43,965 nt of DNA. Source: Ascoidea tarda (nom. inval.) (lineage: Eukaryota > Ascomycota > Saccharomycetes > Ascoideales > Ascoideaceae). The stretch is taken from the NCBI GenBank assembly GCA_030560485.1, contig JAKTTS010000067.1, positions 1 through 43,965 of the forward strand, in the 5' to 3' direction. Position 1 is the first letter of the stretch. The number at the start of each line of letters is the position of its first letter. Position numbers and translations under genes: made by a program. Under the pieces are notes generated by a model. That model worked only from the letters and a program-made list of their open reading frames with translations. It was not told where the DNA came from and did not search any database. This document shows positions 1 through 11,179 of the stretch, in pieces.

Positions 1-174
1 TGAAAGTTAGATGATGAAAAAACCTGCAACAATGTAAACTTACAAAGATAATATTTTGATGAAAATTGTAGAATTAATCAAAAATGCAAAAGCAAAAGCA
101 AATTAAAGGGAAAATGGTGGTTTTTATAATACAGATCAAAACTAATTTAGTAAGGAGTTTTGTTTAAAGAAGTT

Positions 175-1635
175 CTATTTCGTTTTAAGGAAAAACCAAA
201 TAACAACATCGATTGATAGGAACGCAAGTGCGAATAATGGATAAATAGTAAAACTTCCCCAAATTTCACAACAGACTCCGACAAACCATGGAAGAATAGC
301 AGCACCTCCACCACCCAAAGCCATTGCAAAACCCACTCCAGACACATGTAAATGAACAGGTAAAACCTTAATGGCATAAACTGAAGTTGTTGGAAATATT
401 GGACCTATGAAAACGCCAGTTGAGAAAATAGTTGCGATATAAAACCAATAGCTAGAGGAGATATAGAATAAAACAAAAAAAAATATCGTCAAAATATTAT
501 AAATGAGATTTGCAAAATATTCCGAAGATAATCTGGGTGTGATAAAACCTAGAATTACTCTACCGATCGTTAAGCCAAACCAAAACGTTGAAACAACAAC
601 AGACATTTCATTCATTGAACCATTTTTAACTTTGATTAGATAACTTAAAGTCCATCCACCAATAACTACTTCAGTGCCAACATTTAAGAATAAAAATGCA
701 GCTAAAGCTAAAACCTTCGAATTTCTAACTGCATTTCTTATATCACTGCTAGTGTCTTCAGGCTGAAGTGAGTTGTTATTACTGCTAGACTCATCCAAGT
801 TTAATGACGATTCGTTCTTTAGCTGCCATTCATATTTCCATTTAGTTTCATGACGAAAGACCAAAAAATTTAATAAAGTCAATACAATAGTTAAAATGAA
901 AATCAAACCATAATGAAATTTCCAAGAGATGTTATGTGCCAACAATAATTTAGTTACAATTAAGGGCGAGCAGATACAGCCCACACCATAGGAAGCGTGT
1001 AATAGATTTGTCAATTCATTAGAATAGTTTAGTTTGCCTAGCCAGACACTGATAGCAGCATCTTGAGCACCAGCACCTACCCCACAAAGGACATAAGCCA
1101 AAATTAAAAAAAAGAAAGGAGGTTGGAACATTGCAATTAAACTGCATAAGCCCATAAACAAGACTGATAACGTAGCAACGCCCTGAAAACCAACAATTTT
1201 ATGGCATTGATCATTGAATAGAGAGATAATGAAATAACCAAAAAATTGAGCAAAGTATAGTAATGAAATGGTTGATTCTTTCAAGTGATATTCTTTGACA
1301 AAAACAGGAATCAATACACCGATAGTCTCGTCAGATAAGCCAAATACAAAAAAGCTTAAATATGTCGTTATGACTTGGAGTTTTAGCAAATTGCTGTCTT
1401 TAATGTTGTTTGTATCTATGATGATTTCATTACCTTTATAATCAAGCACCTGAATTTCAGATGAGAAATTTGATAGAAAGGAATTAGTTGATAAGTTATT
1501 GTTTTTATAGGGACCTGAAGTAGAATCTGGCAAAGGTAAAGATAGACTCGAAGCAAAATCTTCGGAAATTGGGGTCAATAAATTTTCGCTGAGTTCTATT
1601 TCTTGTTCGTGATCAGAGGAGACTTTTTTATACAT
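175..1635 (-). CDS. BSC6: FHS-type major facilitator transporter (BSC6-like)
   Basis: A 486-residue polytopic membrane protein. The first ~85 residues are hydrophilic and presumably cytosolic. About twelve hydrophobic segments follow, split by a hydrophilic central loop around residues 262-300 that is rich in Ser and Asn. Gly-rich helices (VLCGVGAGAQDAAISVWLG, then GTEVVIGGWTLSYLIKV) resemble the fucose permease/FHS branch of the MFS, where yeast Bsc6 belongs. Substrate is unknown. The start is the first ATG of the frame, and the protein ends in a short charged tail (FLKTK). It diverges from the hydrolase at 2340 across about 700 bp. Family assignment is fairly secure; the BSC6 symbol is an inference from length and recalled similarity. 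Confidence 0.7.
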   Translation of the reverse strand: MYKKVSSDHEQEIELSENLLTPISEDFASSLSLPLPDSTSGPYKNNNLSTNSFLSNFSSEIQVLDYKGNEIIIDTNNIKDSNLLKLQVITTYLSFFVFGLSDETIGVLIPVFVKEYHLKESTISLLYFAQFFGYFIISLFNDQCHKIVGFQGVATLSVLFMGLCSLIAMFQPPFFFLILAYVLCGVGAGAQDAAISVWLGKLNYSNELTNLLHASYGVGCICSPLIVTKLLLAHNISWKFHYGLIFILTIVLTLLNFLVFRHETKWKYEWQLKNESSLNLDESSSNNNSLQPEDTSSDIRNAVRNSKVLALAAFLFLNVGTEVVIGGWTLSYLIKVKNGSMNEMSVVVSTFWFGLTIGRVILGFITPRLSSEYFANLIYNILTIFFFVLFYISSSYWFYIATIFSTGVFIGPIFPTTSVYAIKVLPVHLHVSGVGFAMALGGGGAAILPWFVGVCCEIWGSFTIYPLFALAFLSIDVVIWFFLKTK

Positions 1636-2339
1636 GATGAAATTTTTGAACAGTGCTATTGTAATGTATAAAGCGAATCTGATTGTGTCTTTTCTTTTTT
1701 TTTTTTTTACTGCCTTGATTAAAGAATAGTCGTGTAATGGAAAATGATCAGTGAAAAGTTAGAGAATATCTGATATATACTTGATAACATGGAGAATAGT
1801 TGCAATATAAATACAAAGAAGAGTATGTTACTATTTCAATCAGAGATAGTGCTATCAGCCCTGAGTACAAAATAGCCACATAAATTAGGGGGATTGTAGA
1901 AGCTTCGATGATCGAAAATCATTGGGATGTCTTTTTTGTTTAATTTTTAGTATAATAAGTGACTTTTTACTAAAACTCTGCAGGCTATTGTTACGTATTG
2001 ATAGATATTGTTGGAAGTTTTTATTGTTTTGGAGGGAATGAATTGGAGCTTTTCCATCAAAAAATTGGCTGGATTAAGGAACGAAAATTTGAGACAAACT
2101 TTAATTTTGGATGGAATTGATTGATTTTTTGGTAAGAAAAATTGAAAAAGAGTCGCGTTTCAGTGGCTATTTCGAGAGAGAATTGCTTTGGAATAGCGAA
2201 TTCAAGGCAAATGGAAGGCTTTCTTTTGGATAGTGTGGACTCTAGAATCAACAACATTGCAGAATTAGCTCTTTTTAAGATTAGTATTTTGGAAAAAGCA
2301 GCATTCGACAGCACACTGACAAGACATTAACCAGCCGAG
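1636..2339. other. Divergent intergenic promoter region
   Basis: About 700 bp separate the start codons of the minus-strand transporter and the plus-strand hydrolase. The region is AT-rich, with a T-tract near 1693 and TATA-like stretches (gatatatac near 1772, aatataaat near 1805). I see no RNA gene or recognisable operator. A short plus-strand ORF at 2142-2330 has no protein-like features. Confidence 0.5.
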
Positions 2340-3857
2340 ATGAGTCTTCGTAAAGGCAGTGGAAAAGTGTTGAGTTTGGGCTGGAGAGAGGTATTTAGAG
2401 TCTGGCCCAGGCTTTGGAGGCGAGACTATCTCAGAGAAGCACAGGAGGAGCTATACAAGAAGACATTGCCATTTTATGGGAAGAAGGAATCAGGAGTTGT
2501 GGCCCGATGCCAGAAAGTTGAGATAAATGAGGATGAGTATATTCACGAGTTGTTTATTAGTAACAGAGAGGGCGGAAAGAAGAATGAAGAGAAGACGAAT
2601 GATTTGTTGATGATTCATGGGTATGGAGCAACGTCATCTTTTTACTATCGAAATTTTGAACAGTTGATTGATAATGGCAGCGAAGGGAAACGATTTCTGA
2701 TATTTGCAATTGATTTACCCAACTTTGGGTTGTCGTCGACGAGTGAGTTCAAGTATCCATTCAATTTCCGGGAGAAATGCAAGTGGTTGACCCCAAGAAT
2801 TAAATTCAAGTATAAAGATGAAAAAGTGGACTTACCCAAGGAATTAGAGAAAGAAATGAAGAAGATGGATATGAAACAAATTCAGGAAATGCAGAAACTT
2901 AAAAAGATTGACAGGTTTGAGATTATGAATTCCAAAGAGGAATTGGTTGAGATTTATGGAAATTTGAAGGAGGAAGTTGTGCCATTTTTTGAGAACTATT
3001 ACATTGATGCGATGAATCTGTATTTAGATAAAAAGGGGGTAGATGGGAAAGATGAGAAAGTTGATGTGATTTGTCATTCGTTTGGAGCTTATTTGATGAT
3101 TTGTTTTTTGTTAAAGTATCCCGAGAGGATTAACAAGATGATAATTGTGAGTCCTGTTGGTGTTGAAAGGTCGCCCTTTTGCGCTGAGTCGATCAAGTAC
3201 TTTATTGATAATTACGAGAGACAGAGGGAGTACGCAGTGTCATCAGAATATGACAAGTTTAATTATTTGAATGTGAATTTCAACGCACCGAGTGTGTTCA
3301 AGTTTATTTGGAATAAGATGATATCGCCATTTACGATTATGAAAGCGATGGGCCCAGTTGGAGTTAAAGTGGCGTCGTTTTACACATTGCGAAGGTTCAA
3401 TAGAGGAGTCATTGGGGATGTGAGCGAGATTGAAAAGTTTTCTGATTACATATTGGGGTTGTATTTCAATGTGAATTATGTTATTGACAAGATTAAAAAG
3501 CGGGAGTTTAGTAAGATTGGAAATTACAACAACTCCGACAAAAGCATAATGAGTTTGATTTCGTATAATATATTGGCTCGAGACTCGATATATGATAAGT
3601 TTGCACGATATTTCAAAGCAAGAGGTGAGTCTTCATTGAAAAAGGGCAAACTACCGGAAATCTTGTGGATGTATGGGGAGTACGACTGGATGAATTCGAT
3701 GGCAGGTAAGGGATTGGTTGATTTCATTAATAGCAAGTTAGCAAGTGGTGAGAAAAAAATGCAGTATGTTAAAATTTCCAACGCTGGACATAATTTATTT
3801 TTAGATAACCCCAGTGAGTTTGACAAGGCTGTTAAAGACTTTTTGCACAAAACATAG
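2340..3857 (+). CDS. CLD1: Alpha/beta hydrolase, CLD1/ECM18/ICT1 family (probable cardiolipin-type lipase)
   Basis: A 505-residue alpha/beta hydrolase. The N-terminus is basic with few acidic residues (MSLRKGSGKVLSLGW), as expected for mitochondrial import. LLMIHGYGATSSFYYRNF supplies the oxyanion region. The nucleophile elbow reads VICHSFGAY with Ser247. Asp449 lies in WMYGEYDW, and His484 lies in the HX4D motif of AGHNLFLDNP that marks the Cld1/ABHD4/ABHD5 group. Yeast Cld1 removes an acyl chain from cardiolipin on the matrix side of the inner membrane. The elbow is CHSFG rather than the usual GHSxG, so its first Gly is Cys. A charged insertion at about residues 165-200 makes it longer than yeast Cld1 (about 445). 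It could equally be the ECM18 or ICT1 paralogue. Confidence 0.75.
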   Translation: MSLRKGSGKVLSLGWREVFRVWPRLWRRDYLREAQEELYKKTLPFYGKKESGVVARCQKVEINEDEYIHELFISNREGGKKNEEKTNDLLMIHGYGATSSFYYRNFEQLIDNGSEGKRFLIFAIDLPNFGLSSTSEFKYPFNFREKCKWLTPRIKFKYKDEKVDLPKELEKEMKKMDMKQIQEMQKLKKIDRFEIMNSKEELVEIYGNLKEEVVPFFENYYIDAMNLYLDKKGVDGKDEKVDVICHSFGAYLMICFLLKYPERINKMIIVSPVGVERSPFCAESIKYFIDNYERQREYAVSSEYDKFNYLNVNFNAPSVFKFIWNKMISPFTIMKAMGPVGVKVASFYTLRRFNRGVIGDVSEIEKFSDYILGLYFNVNYVIDKIKKREFSKIGNYNNSDKSIMSLISYNILARDSIYDKFARYFKARGESSLKKGKLPEILWMYGEYDWMNSMAGKGLVDFINSKLASGEKKMQYVKISNAGHNLFLDNPSEFDKAVKDFLHKT

Positions 3858-5360
3858 AACAAGACATAAAAAGCAAGACCAGGAAGTACACAAACCATAA
3901 AGCAAAGTCGGGGAGATTAATACAAAAACATGTATAAAGATATGTATAGATGTAGATAGGTGGAGAGGATTAAAGATATATTTGGATGCAGAACAATAGA
4001 AAGTGCCGACATTCAACACACACCAAATAATTGGCACAGAAATAGTAGGATATAAATAGATTCAAGGGTTCGAAAGAAACCCGGAAAAACAGCATACATG
4101 TTGATGCGTCCAACGCATTCTTTGTGTTGACATATGCAGTCGTATGCGTGTGATCGTATATGAGAAGTGGCCGCAAACAGCAAAAGACAAATATGAGTTG
4201 AAAGCCCTAAGCTGAAACCCATCAGCAGTGGGACCAGTCTGGATGGTCTGGAGATGTTCTGAAGCGGTGGCTACAACAAAGACACTGTGGAAGTGTGAAG
4301 AAAGAAACAGCCGGAGTGAGCTAGGGCAGAGGGGCAGTAAAGGAATCATTCCAGGGCAGTTTAGCGTGCTCCAGGTGTAACCACTGGCTGTCCACCAACT
4401 GATAGCATCCGATAGCAACTGAACAACAGAAGCTGTGCTCTTGACTCACGCTTAACTCAAAAGGATGACTCACTAGCAACGCATCGGAAAGAGCAAGCAA
4501 CGAGCCCACGTTGGAGCAAACCACTAGAGGCGGTGCTACTGCTTCTTCCTCTCCCTCTGCAGCACCACCATCTTCTGTCTGTCTCTCCCTCTTCTCTCTC
4601 TTCTCCTCCCTCTCCTCCTTCTGCTTTCCAACCTCTCTTGCTGCTTTTTCTTCAGGCCCACCGCGCCTTTCGTCTCGTGGTGCCACCCTCCTCCTCCGTC
4701 TAAAATTCCTCAGCTGCCGACCATCCTCGCGCTCACCGTCCACCGTGCGCCCCCGAGCTTCCGTGCTTCCTGGCCACGCCCGCCCCCGTGCCATTCGGGA
4801 CCACTGGCAGGGCCAACGTGGAGGCCCACGTTTGGGCCGCACAAAACACCGGCACAAACGATCTGCCCCTTCCCGCGACCATGACCGCGCGCCGTCACCC
4901 TATCGCCCAATTATCTCCGGAGACCCCAGACTTTTCGCTGGTTCATCTTTGAGCATCAGCCAAATCCACAGCATGAAACTCTGCGGTCTTGGAAAAACTT
5001 CACCTGCAGTGCGAGTAATGAATAGCAAATTCTATCGCTCACTCTACAGCAATAGTCTTTTTTTATTATTTCACTATTTCACTCTTTCACTACTTCACTA
5101 TTTCCTTAGTTTCTTTTAACCTTCTGTTACATCCTCAGCTTTATTCCTGTTATTAATGTCATACACACCAATACACTTATATTCCTTGTCTATACTTAGC
5201 GACATACATCTGTCAATATAAATATATCCCAATGTCTTCCTCTGTTCCCAACATGCTTTCTTCTTCTTTCTACTCTTTCTTTTCTACCCACTATCAACTT
5301 CTTCAACCTCTCTAATCTAATCACTCAACCCGTACACCTACGTCTTACTGTCTCTCATAA
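3858..5360. promoter_or_regulatory. Long intergenic region with GC-rich, pyrimidine-rich island (about 4500-4960)
   Basis: About 1.5 kb lie between the hydrolase stop and the next ATG. The flanks are AT-rich. A central stretch of roughly 450 bp is markedly GC-rich, starting with a long C/T tract on the plus strand (about 4535-4660) and continuing into CG-rich sequence (about 4665-4925). A 202-codon frame crosses it but begins at a TTG and has low-complexity Ser/Pro/Arg composition, so it is not treated as a gene. The most likely role is a large upstream regulatory region for the PFK-2-like gene. No RNA gene is visible. Confidence 0.45.
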
Positions 5361-6821
5361 ATGTGCAACAGTACCAACTCAAAGCTCAGCTCCAAAGCTG
5401 ACGAAATAGATCACCATCTAAATCTAATCAGAACATCCAGCTCAAACTCAGCTGCAAACTCTTCTTCTAATTCAAACTCTTCTTCTAATTCAAACTCCTC
5501 TTCTGCCATCTTCTCTCCATACAGCTCTAAAAATGTCTCAAGAAACACTTCTCTTTCAAGCTTAAACTCTTCACTTGACTTCAACCACCATCTGCTTTTA
5601 TTGAACCTAGACTCCCCCTTTCTATCAAGAACTAACTCTGAAGACTTTGAAAACCTAAACTATATCAACATCAATGAAATTAATGACCTAAAATTCGCCT
5701 CTTCATTGTCTTCTTCATCTTTGAACATTATCAACACATCCGCCACTTCAAACTCAAAATATCTTATAATACTAGTAGGTCTACCAGCTTGTGGAAAAAG
5801 CACCTTTGGCAAAAGATTAAAACAAGATTTAGAAAAAAATGCAAATTTAAACGTTGGCCTATTCAATGCTGGTAACGTTAGAAGAAACTTTTTAAACTCT
5901 TCCAATGTCAATCAAAATGCAAACTATTTTGACTTTAACAACTCTGAAACCTCAAACCAAAGAGAATTCTTTGCCAAGATTGCTCTTGATAACTGTCTCT
6001 CAGGTCTAATCTTCAACCAAATCGACATTGCCCTCCTAGACGCAACAAACTCAACTTTCAAAAGAAGAAGCAACCTCTTCAACTCAATCCAATCAAAACT
6101 AGCGCTATTCCCTTCTCTAAAAAAAAATCTAAACGTCCTTCTAATAGATATCAAAACCTCTTCACTAAAAAACTGGAAATTCAACATTGAACTAAAATTG
6201 ACCTCTTCTCCCGATTACTTGAACAACAACATTAACCATAAAGACGCCCTCATAGATTTCATAAAGAGAACAAAAAACTATCTATCCGCTTTTCAACCTG
6301 TCGAACCAATTGAAATCAAAAAGTACAACTGGAACTATATCCTAATTGACAACTCTGGTGATTCCTACTGTTTCGACAAGTCTCCCTCGCTATTGGACAA
6401 CAACACCAACGACATCAAAAAACCAAATCACAAAAGAAGGGATACATTAACTCTAAACGACTCACATACCTTTCTCCTTAACGACGACGATGATAATGAC
6501 GATGATAATGACAATGATAATGACAATGACAACGAAGACGATACAACTGCCGATGACATTGAAAACCCTATCATTGTTCTCAACAACAACACCATACTCA
6601 CCAACAAAGACCCCAACGACATCTCAATTGACCCAATTTATAACAAAATCTGTTCCTTTGTAACTCGCTACAAAAAAGATTACTGTGAAACTTACTTCAT
6701 GAAACTAAACAAATTCTTCAAAGACCCCTCTAATAAAGACCACCACAATTTAAAACTCATGGATGAAATAAGCGAGAAATTCAAATACAAACTTATGCCA
6801 ACATATCAATCATCCAACTAG
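5361..6821 (+). CDS. Divergent 6-phosphofructo-2-kinase-like protein, no phosphatase domain
   Basis: A 486-residue protein. The first ~125 residues are Ser/Asn-rich and disordered. A PFK-2 kinase domain follows: Walker A GLPACGKS (residues 140-147, Lys146), FNAGNVRR in place of the usual FNVGxYRR, and a substrate-helix region ending in ALDNC. DATNS then follows with Asp227, and later SSPDY. The usual SICDDP-type segment is not recognisable (LLIDIKTSSLKNW instead). After about residue 370 comes an Asp/Asn repeat and a short tail; there is no RHGE histidine-phosphatase domain. PFK-2 enzymes make fructose 2,6-bisphosphate, the glycolytic activator. The divergence suggests a YLR345W-like or PFK27-like member, possibly weakly active or a regulatory pseudoenzyme. 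Confidence 0.7.
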   Translation: MCNSTNSKLSSKADEIDHHLNLIRTSSSNSAANSSSNSNSSSNSNSSSAIFSPYSSKNVSRNTSLSSLNSSLDFNHHLLLLNLDSPFLSRTNSEDFENLNYININEINDLKFASSLSSSSLNIINTSATSNSKYLIILVGLPACGKSTFGKRLKQDLEKNANLNVGLFNAGNVRRNFLNSSNVNQNANYFDFNNSETSNQREFFAKIALDNCLSGLIFNQIDIALLDATNSTFKRRSNLFNSIQSKLALFPSLKKNLNVLLIDIKTSSLKNWKFNIELKLTSSPDYLNNNINHKDALIDFIKRTKNYLSAFQPVEPIEIKKYNWNYILIDNSGDSYCFDKSPSLLDNNTNDIKKPNHKRRDTLTLNDSHTFLLNDDDDNDDDNDNDNDNDNEDDTTADDIENPIIVLNNNTILTNKDPNDISIDPIYNKICSFVTRYKKDYCETYFMKLNKFFKDPSNKDHHNLKLMDEISEKFKYKLMPTYQSSN

Positions 6822-7107
6822 TTTCATCTCACTTCATCTCACTTCATCTCTCATGCCCTTTGTCATCTTCTTTTTATCACCATTGTTTATGCTAATGCCT
6901 TACATTTATTTCCTGTATTTTTTATCTTCAACCATCTTCATTTCCTAGTCATTCTCTCTCTTTCTATATTATATTTCCAATCATCCTCATATATATCTCT
7001 AATAAACTGTTAATCAACTCTTTCTTTCCCTCCTCACCCCCTACTCTGCTCCCAGTTCCGGATATCAGTCAACACTTCCGAGCTTTAAAAGCCTGACTGC
7101 CCCGCCG

Positions 7108-7120
7108 TTCCAGAACATTC
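7108..7120. promoter_or_regulatory. Heat-shock element 1 (TTCnnGAAnnTTC)
   Basis: TTCCAGAACATTC is a perfect three-unit inverted repeat of the nGAAn Hsf1 site, about 456 bp upstream of the HSP60 start codon. Hsf1 control of mitochondrial Hsp60 is well established in yeast. Confidence 0.75.
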
Positions 7121-7226
7121 TACCACTTTCTCGTCTCACTTACCCACTGTGTCCCTTCACGTCCGCTGCTTTCTCCAGTCGGTCACGTTATAGCGTCACT
7201 CCCAATTCGGTCCAGCGTGAAAATTT

Positions 7227-7239
7227 TTCTCGAATCTTC
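7227..7239. promoter_or_regulatory. Heat-shock element 2 (TTCnnGAAnnTTC)
   Basis: TTCTCGAATCTTC is a second perfect three-unit Hsf1 site, about 337 bp upstream of the HSP60 ATG and 119 bp from the first (start to start). Two perfect elements in one promoter are unlikely by chance. Confidence 0.8.
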
Positions 7240-7566
7240 TACCCAAATCCTCTCACTGCTCTCCTCCAGCATTATATATCTTCCTTTGGCTTTACACTTT
7301 CTTGACTTTTCTCTGAAAATTTTTCTCCTTCACCATCTCTATTCATCTTTTCTAAGATAATTTTCTAAAGGATTTCCAGGATTTTCAGGATTTTGAAGAC
7401 TATAAAGATCTCTTGTTAATATCACTCTACCCCGGCTTTTTTTTTTCCATCTCTTCACATTTGTATATATTTATCTTGTGTATTATACTCAAAACCAGAT
7501 TAACTTCAATTAATCGAATCAAATCAAAAGAAAAGCGATTTATTTCTTTTAATCTATATCTGTTAA

Positions 7567-9294
<1,728 letters not shown>

Positions 9295-9454
9295 AATGAT
9301 TAAATTAAAAACCCAAAAAAAAGCAAACAAACAAACTAGATTTATAATAAATAATGTGCTTTCTTGTATATAAAAAAGTAATGATATAATGAACGTTATA
9401 TATTCTGGATCAATTTTGCTTTAAAACTAGGCAGTGTAGAACTATTTACAGCAG
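9295..9454. terminator. Shared 3' region of convergent HSP60 and DFR1
   Basis: Only 160 bp separate the two stop codons. AT-rich 3'-end signals suitable for yeast polyadenylation are visible on the plus strand: AATAAATAAT near 9347 and TATATAAA near 9367. The TATATA stretch near 9398 may serve either direction. Exact cleavage sites cannot be seen from sequence. Confidence 0.5.
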
Positions 9455-10123
9455 CTATTTGCTTTGCTTCTTATGCCATAGAGTGTACCTATATCTAAAC
9501 CCATTTTCTTCTATGTCCTCTGCTGGAACATCGACGTTTTCTCCAACAAAGTCTCTCAACTCTTGAGTGCTCTTTTTCTCCCATTTCTTCTGCTCCTCAG
9601 CTCCAAAATCCAAAAAAGTGTCCATTTTATGATCTAAACAGCCAATTGAGTTGATCTCAGTCAACAACACTCTATCGACCTTTTCATTCTTCAAAGCCAG
9701 GTTGTACACCTCAGCACCCCCAATTATGAATACCCTGTTGATGCTCTCAAGCTGTTGGAGCTTCTCAATGGCGTTGTCCAACCCATTGGAGTAGACAATA
9801 TTCTCGTTTTCGCTGCTCAACAGAAAATCGTCAAACAGTCTCGACAACACGACGTTGAGTCTGTTCTTCAATGGACGAAACTTCAGAGGAATACTCTCCC
9901 AGGTTCTCCTGCCCATGATCACAGCATTCCTACCCCCTGAAGCTAGAGCTGAGGTGTTTCTGCTGCGTGTGGTAACATCGACAAAATACCTCATTTCCTT
10001 TCGCAACCTCCAGGGCAATCGCCCCTGATAGCCAATTCCAAGTTCAGGAAGCAAGGCAGCAACCACCACAACCACATCATGAGATAGTCTCTGTTTCAAT
10101 TCTCTGCTGGCTGCTGGACTCAT
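9455..10123 (-). CDS. DFR1: Dihydrofolate reductase
   Basis: A 222-residue DHFR, reducing dihydrofolate to tetrahydrofolate with NADPH. Visible motifs are GIGYQGRLPWRLRKEMRYF (substrate site), NAVIMGRRTWESIP (NADPH contact), RPLKNRLNVVLSR, VFIIGGAEVYN, MDTFL, and the C-terminal YRYTLWHKK. The start chosen is the ATG at 10123, before SPAASRELKQRL. The frame stays open to 10225 but that 34-residue extension is unlike the family. Residue 96, immediately after LSR, is a CTG codon; S. cerevisiae and C. albicans have Ser there as I recall them. This bears on the genetic code question. It diverges from POC4 with 188 bp between start codons. Confidence 0.95.
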   Translation of the reverse strand: MSPAASRELKQRLSHDVVVVVAALLPELGIGYQGRLPWRLRKEMRYFVDVTTRSRNTSALASGGRNAVIMGRRTWESIPLKFRPLKNRLNVVLSRLFDDFLLSSENENIVYSNGLDNAIEKLQQLESINRVFIIGGAEVYNLALKNEKVDRVLLTEINSIGCLDHKMDTFLDFGAEEQKKWEKKSTQELRDFVGENVDVPAEDIEENGFRYRYTLWHKKQSK

Positions 10124-10311
10124 GTTGGCACTGCTGGAGATGAAGAAGCAAATTGGTTCTTTCCTCTTCCGCCCAAACATAAACAAAACAAAAAAGCTGC
10201 AAAACGACATCTTTCTTTTTATCACTCAAACACCTTTGTTTTACTGCTCTACTGTTCTACTGTTCTACTTCACTACCATATTGCATCCTACACTGCAAAA
10301 TTGTCTCAATA

Positions 10312-10752
10312 ATGGCTGAAAGCTTTTCAAAGACCTACTCAGAGGAGCTAGCTGCTCCCTTTTCTGATCCCATCCACATTTGCTTGACCATTCCTTCCAA
10401 AAAACCTACTCTATTTGAAAAGAATAAGATTCCTATCATTGTCTTTCTCAGTAAAACTGGTGGAAACTCTGACTTTGGCTGTTACATTTACTCAATTCCC
10501 AATTTTCTTTTAAACAGGTCTAATAATAAACAAAATGAAATTGTATCTACAATATTAAACGATTCAGAAGAAAATCTCTTGGATATAACTAAAAGATTAT
10601 CTCAATTAATCTCAAGAAAATTCAACTCCCCAAGCTATGTTAATATCAGTGGTAATATTGATATAATGGAGAGTTTGGGCTACATCAAAACTACAATTAC
10701 TTTCATAGATAAAAAGTTCGATGAAACTGAAAAGTCAAACTCAGAAAAATAG
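10312..10752 (+). CDS. POC4: Proteasome assembly chaperone 4 (POC4)
   Basis: A 146-residue protein, matching yeast Poc4 (148). The stretch ISRKFNSPSYVNISG aligns with the Poc4 segment around ISERFNRPCYVTWSS as recalled, and IPIIVFLSKTGG fits the central beta strand of the PAC3/PAC4 fold. Poc4 pairs with Irc25 to assist assembly of the 20S proteasome alpha ring. The start is the first ATG, in an AATA-ATGG context. It reads away from DFR1 and converges on PPS1. Confidence 0.75.
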   Translation: MAESFSKTYSEELAAPFSDPIHICLTIPSKKPTLFEKNKIPIIVFLSKTGGNSDFGCYIYSIPNFLLNRSNNKQNEIVSTILNDSEENLLDITKRLSQLISRKFNSPSYVNISGNIDIMESLGYIKTTITFIDKKFDETEKSNSEK

Positions 10753-11179
10753 ATGTATTTCAATACCTTTTTTTATATGTATATTATGAATACCAATTGC
10801 TTTTATTAATCATTATTTTTGAGAATTCAAAATTATGCAGAACTAAAATCACAACAATTATATAATAGTAATAACAATAAAAATGAATAATGAATGAATG
10901 TTAATGAAAAAAATGTACAAAATAAATTAAAAAAAATAATAAATCAAATAAATAATATGAAAACAAGTGAATAACACAATTAACATGAAAAAACAAAAGT
11001 GAAAACATTAAACAAAACATCAAGTAAAACAAATAAACAATAAAATAAACGAAAGAAAGAAAAAAAAATATTTAATAAAAATTTAATAAAAATAAAAACA
11101 AAACTCATTCAAACGACTGGCTAATTTATAACAACACAAAATAAAACAAAACAAAAATAAAATAAAATCCCACAGTTTC
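10753..11179. other. AT-rich convergent spacer
   Basis: Between the POC4 and PPS1 stop codons lie 427 bp. The plus strand is strongly A-rich with many short runs of the aaaataaaac type. It can supply 3'-end signals for both genes. No ORF or RNA gene is visible. Confidence 0.5.

Noticed and set aside
2142-2330. 62-codon ORF just upstream of the CLD1-like gene
   Set aside because: No recognisable features and it ends 9 bp before the real start; at most a chance upstream ORF.
4511-5119. 202-codon open frame on the plus strand in the GC-rich island
   Set aside because: It begins at TTG, has low-complexity Ser/Pro/Arg/Leu content and no domain; a GC-rich stretch keeps frames open by lack of stops.
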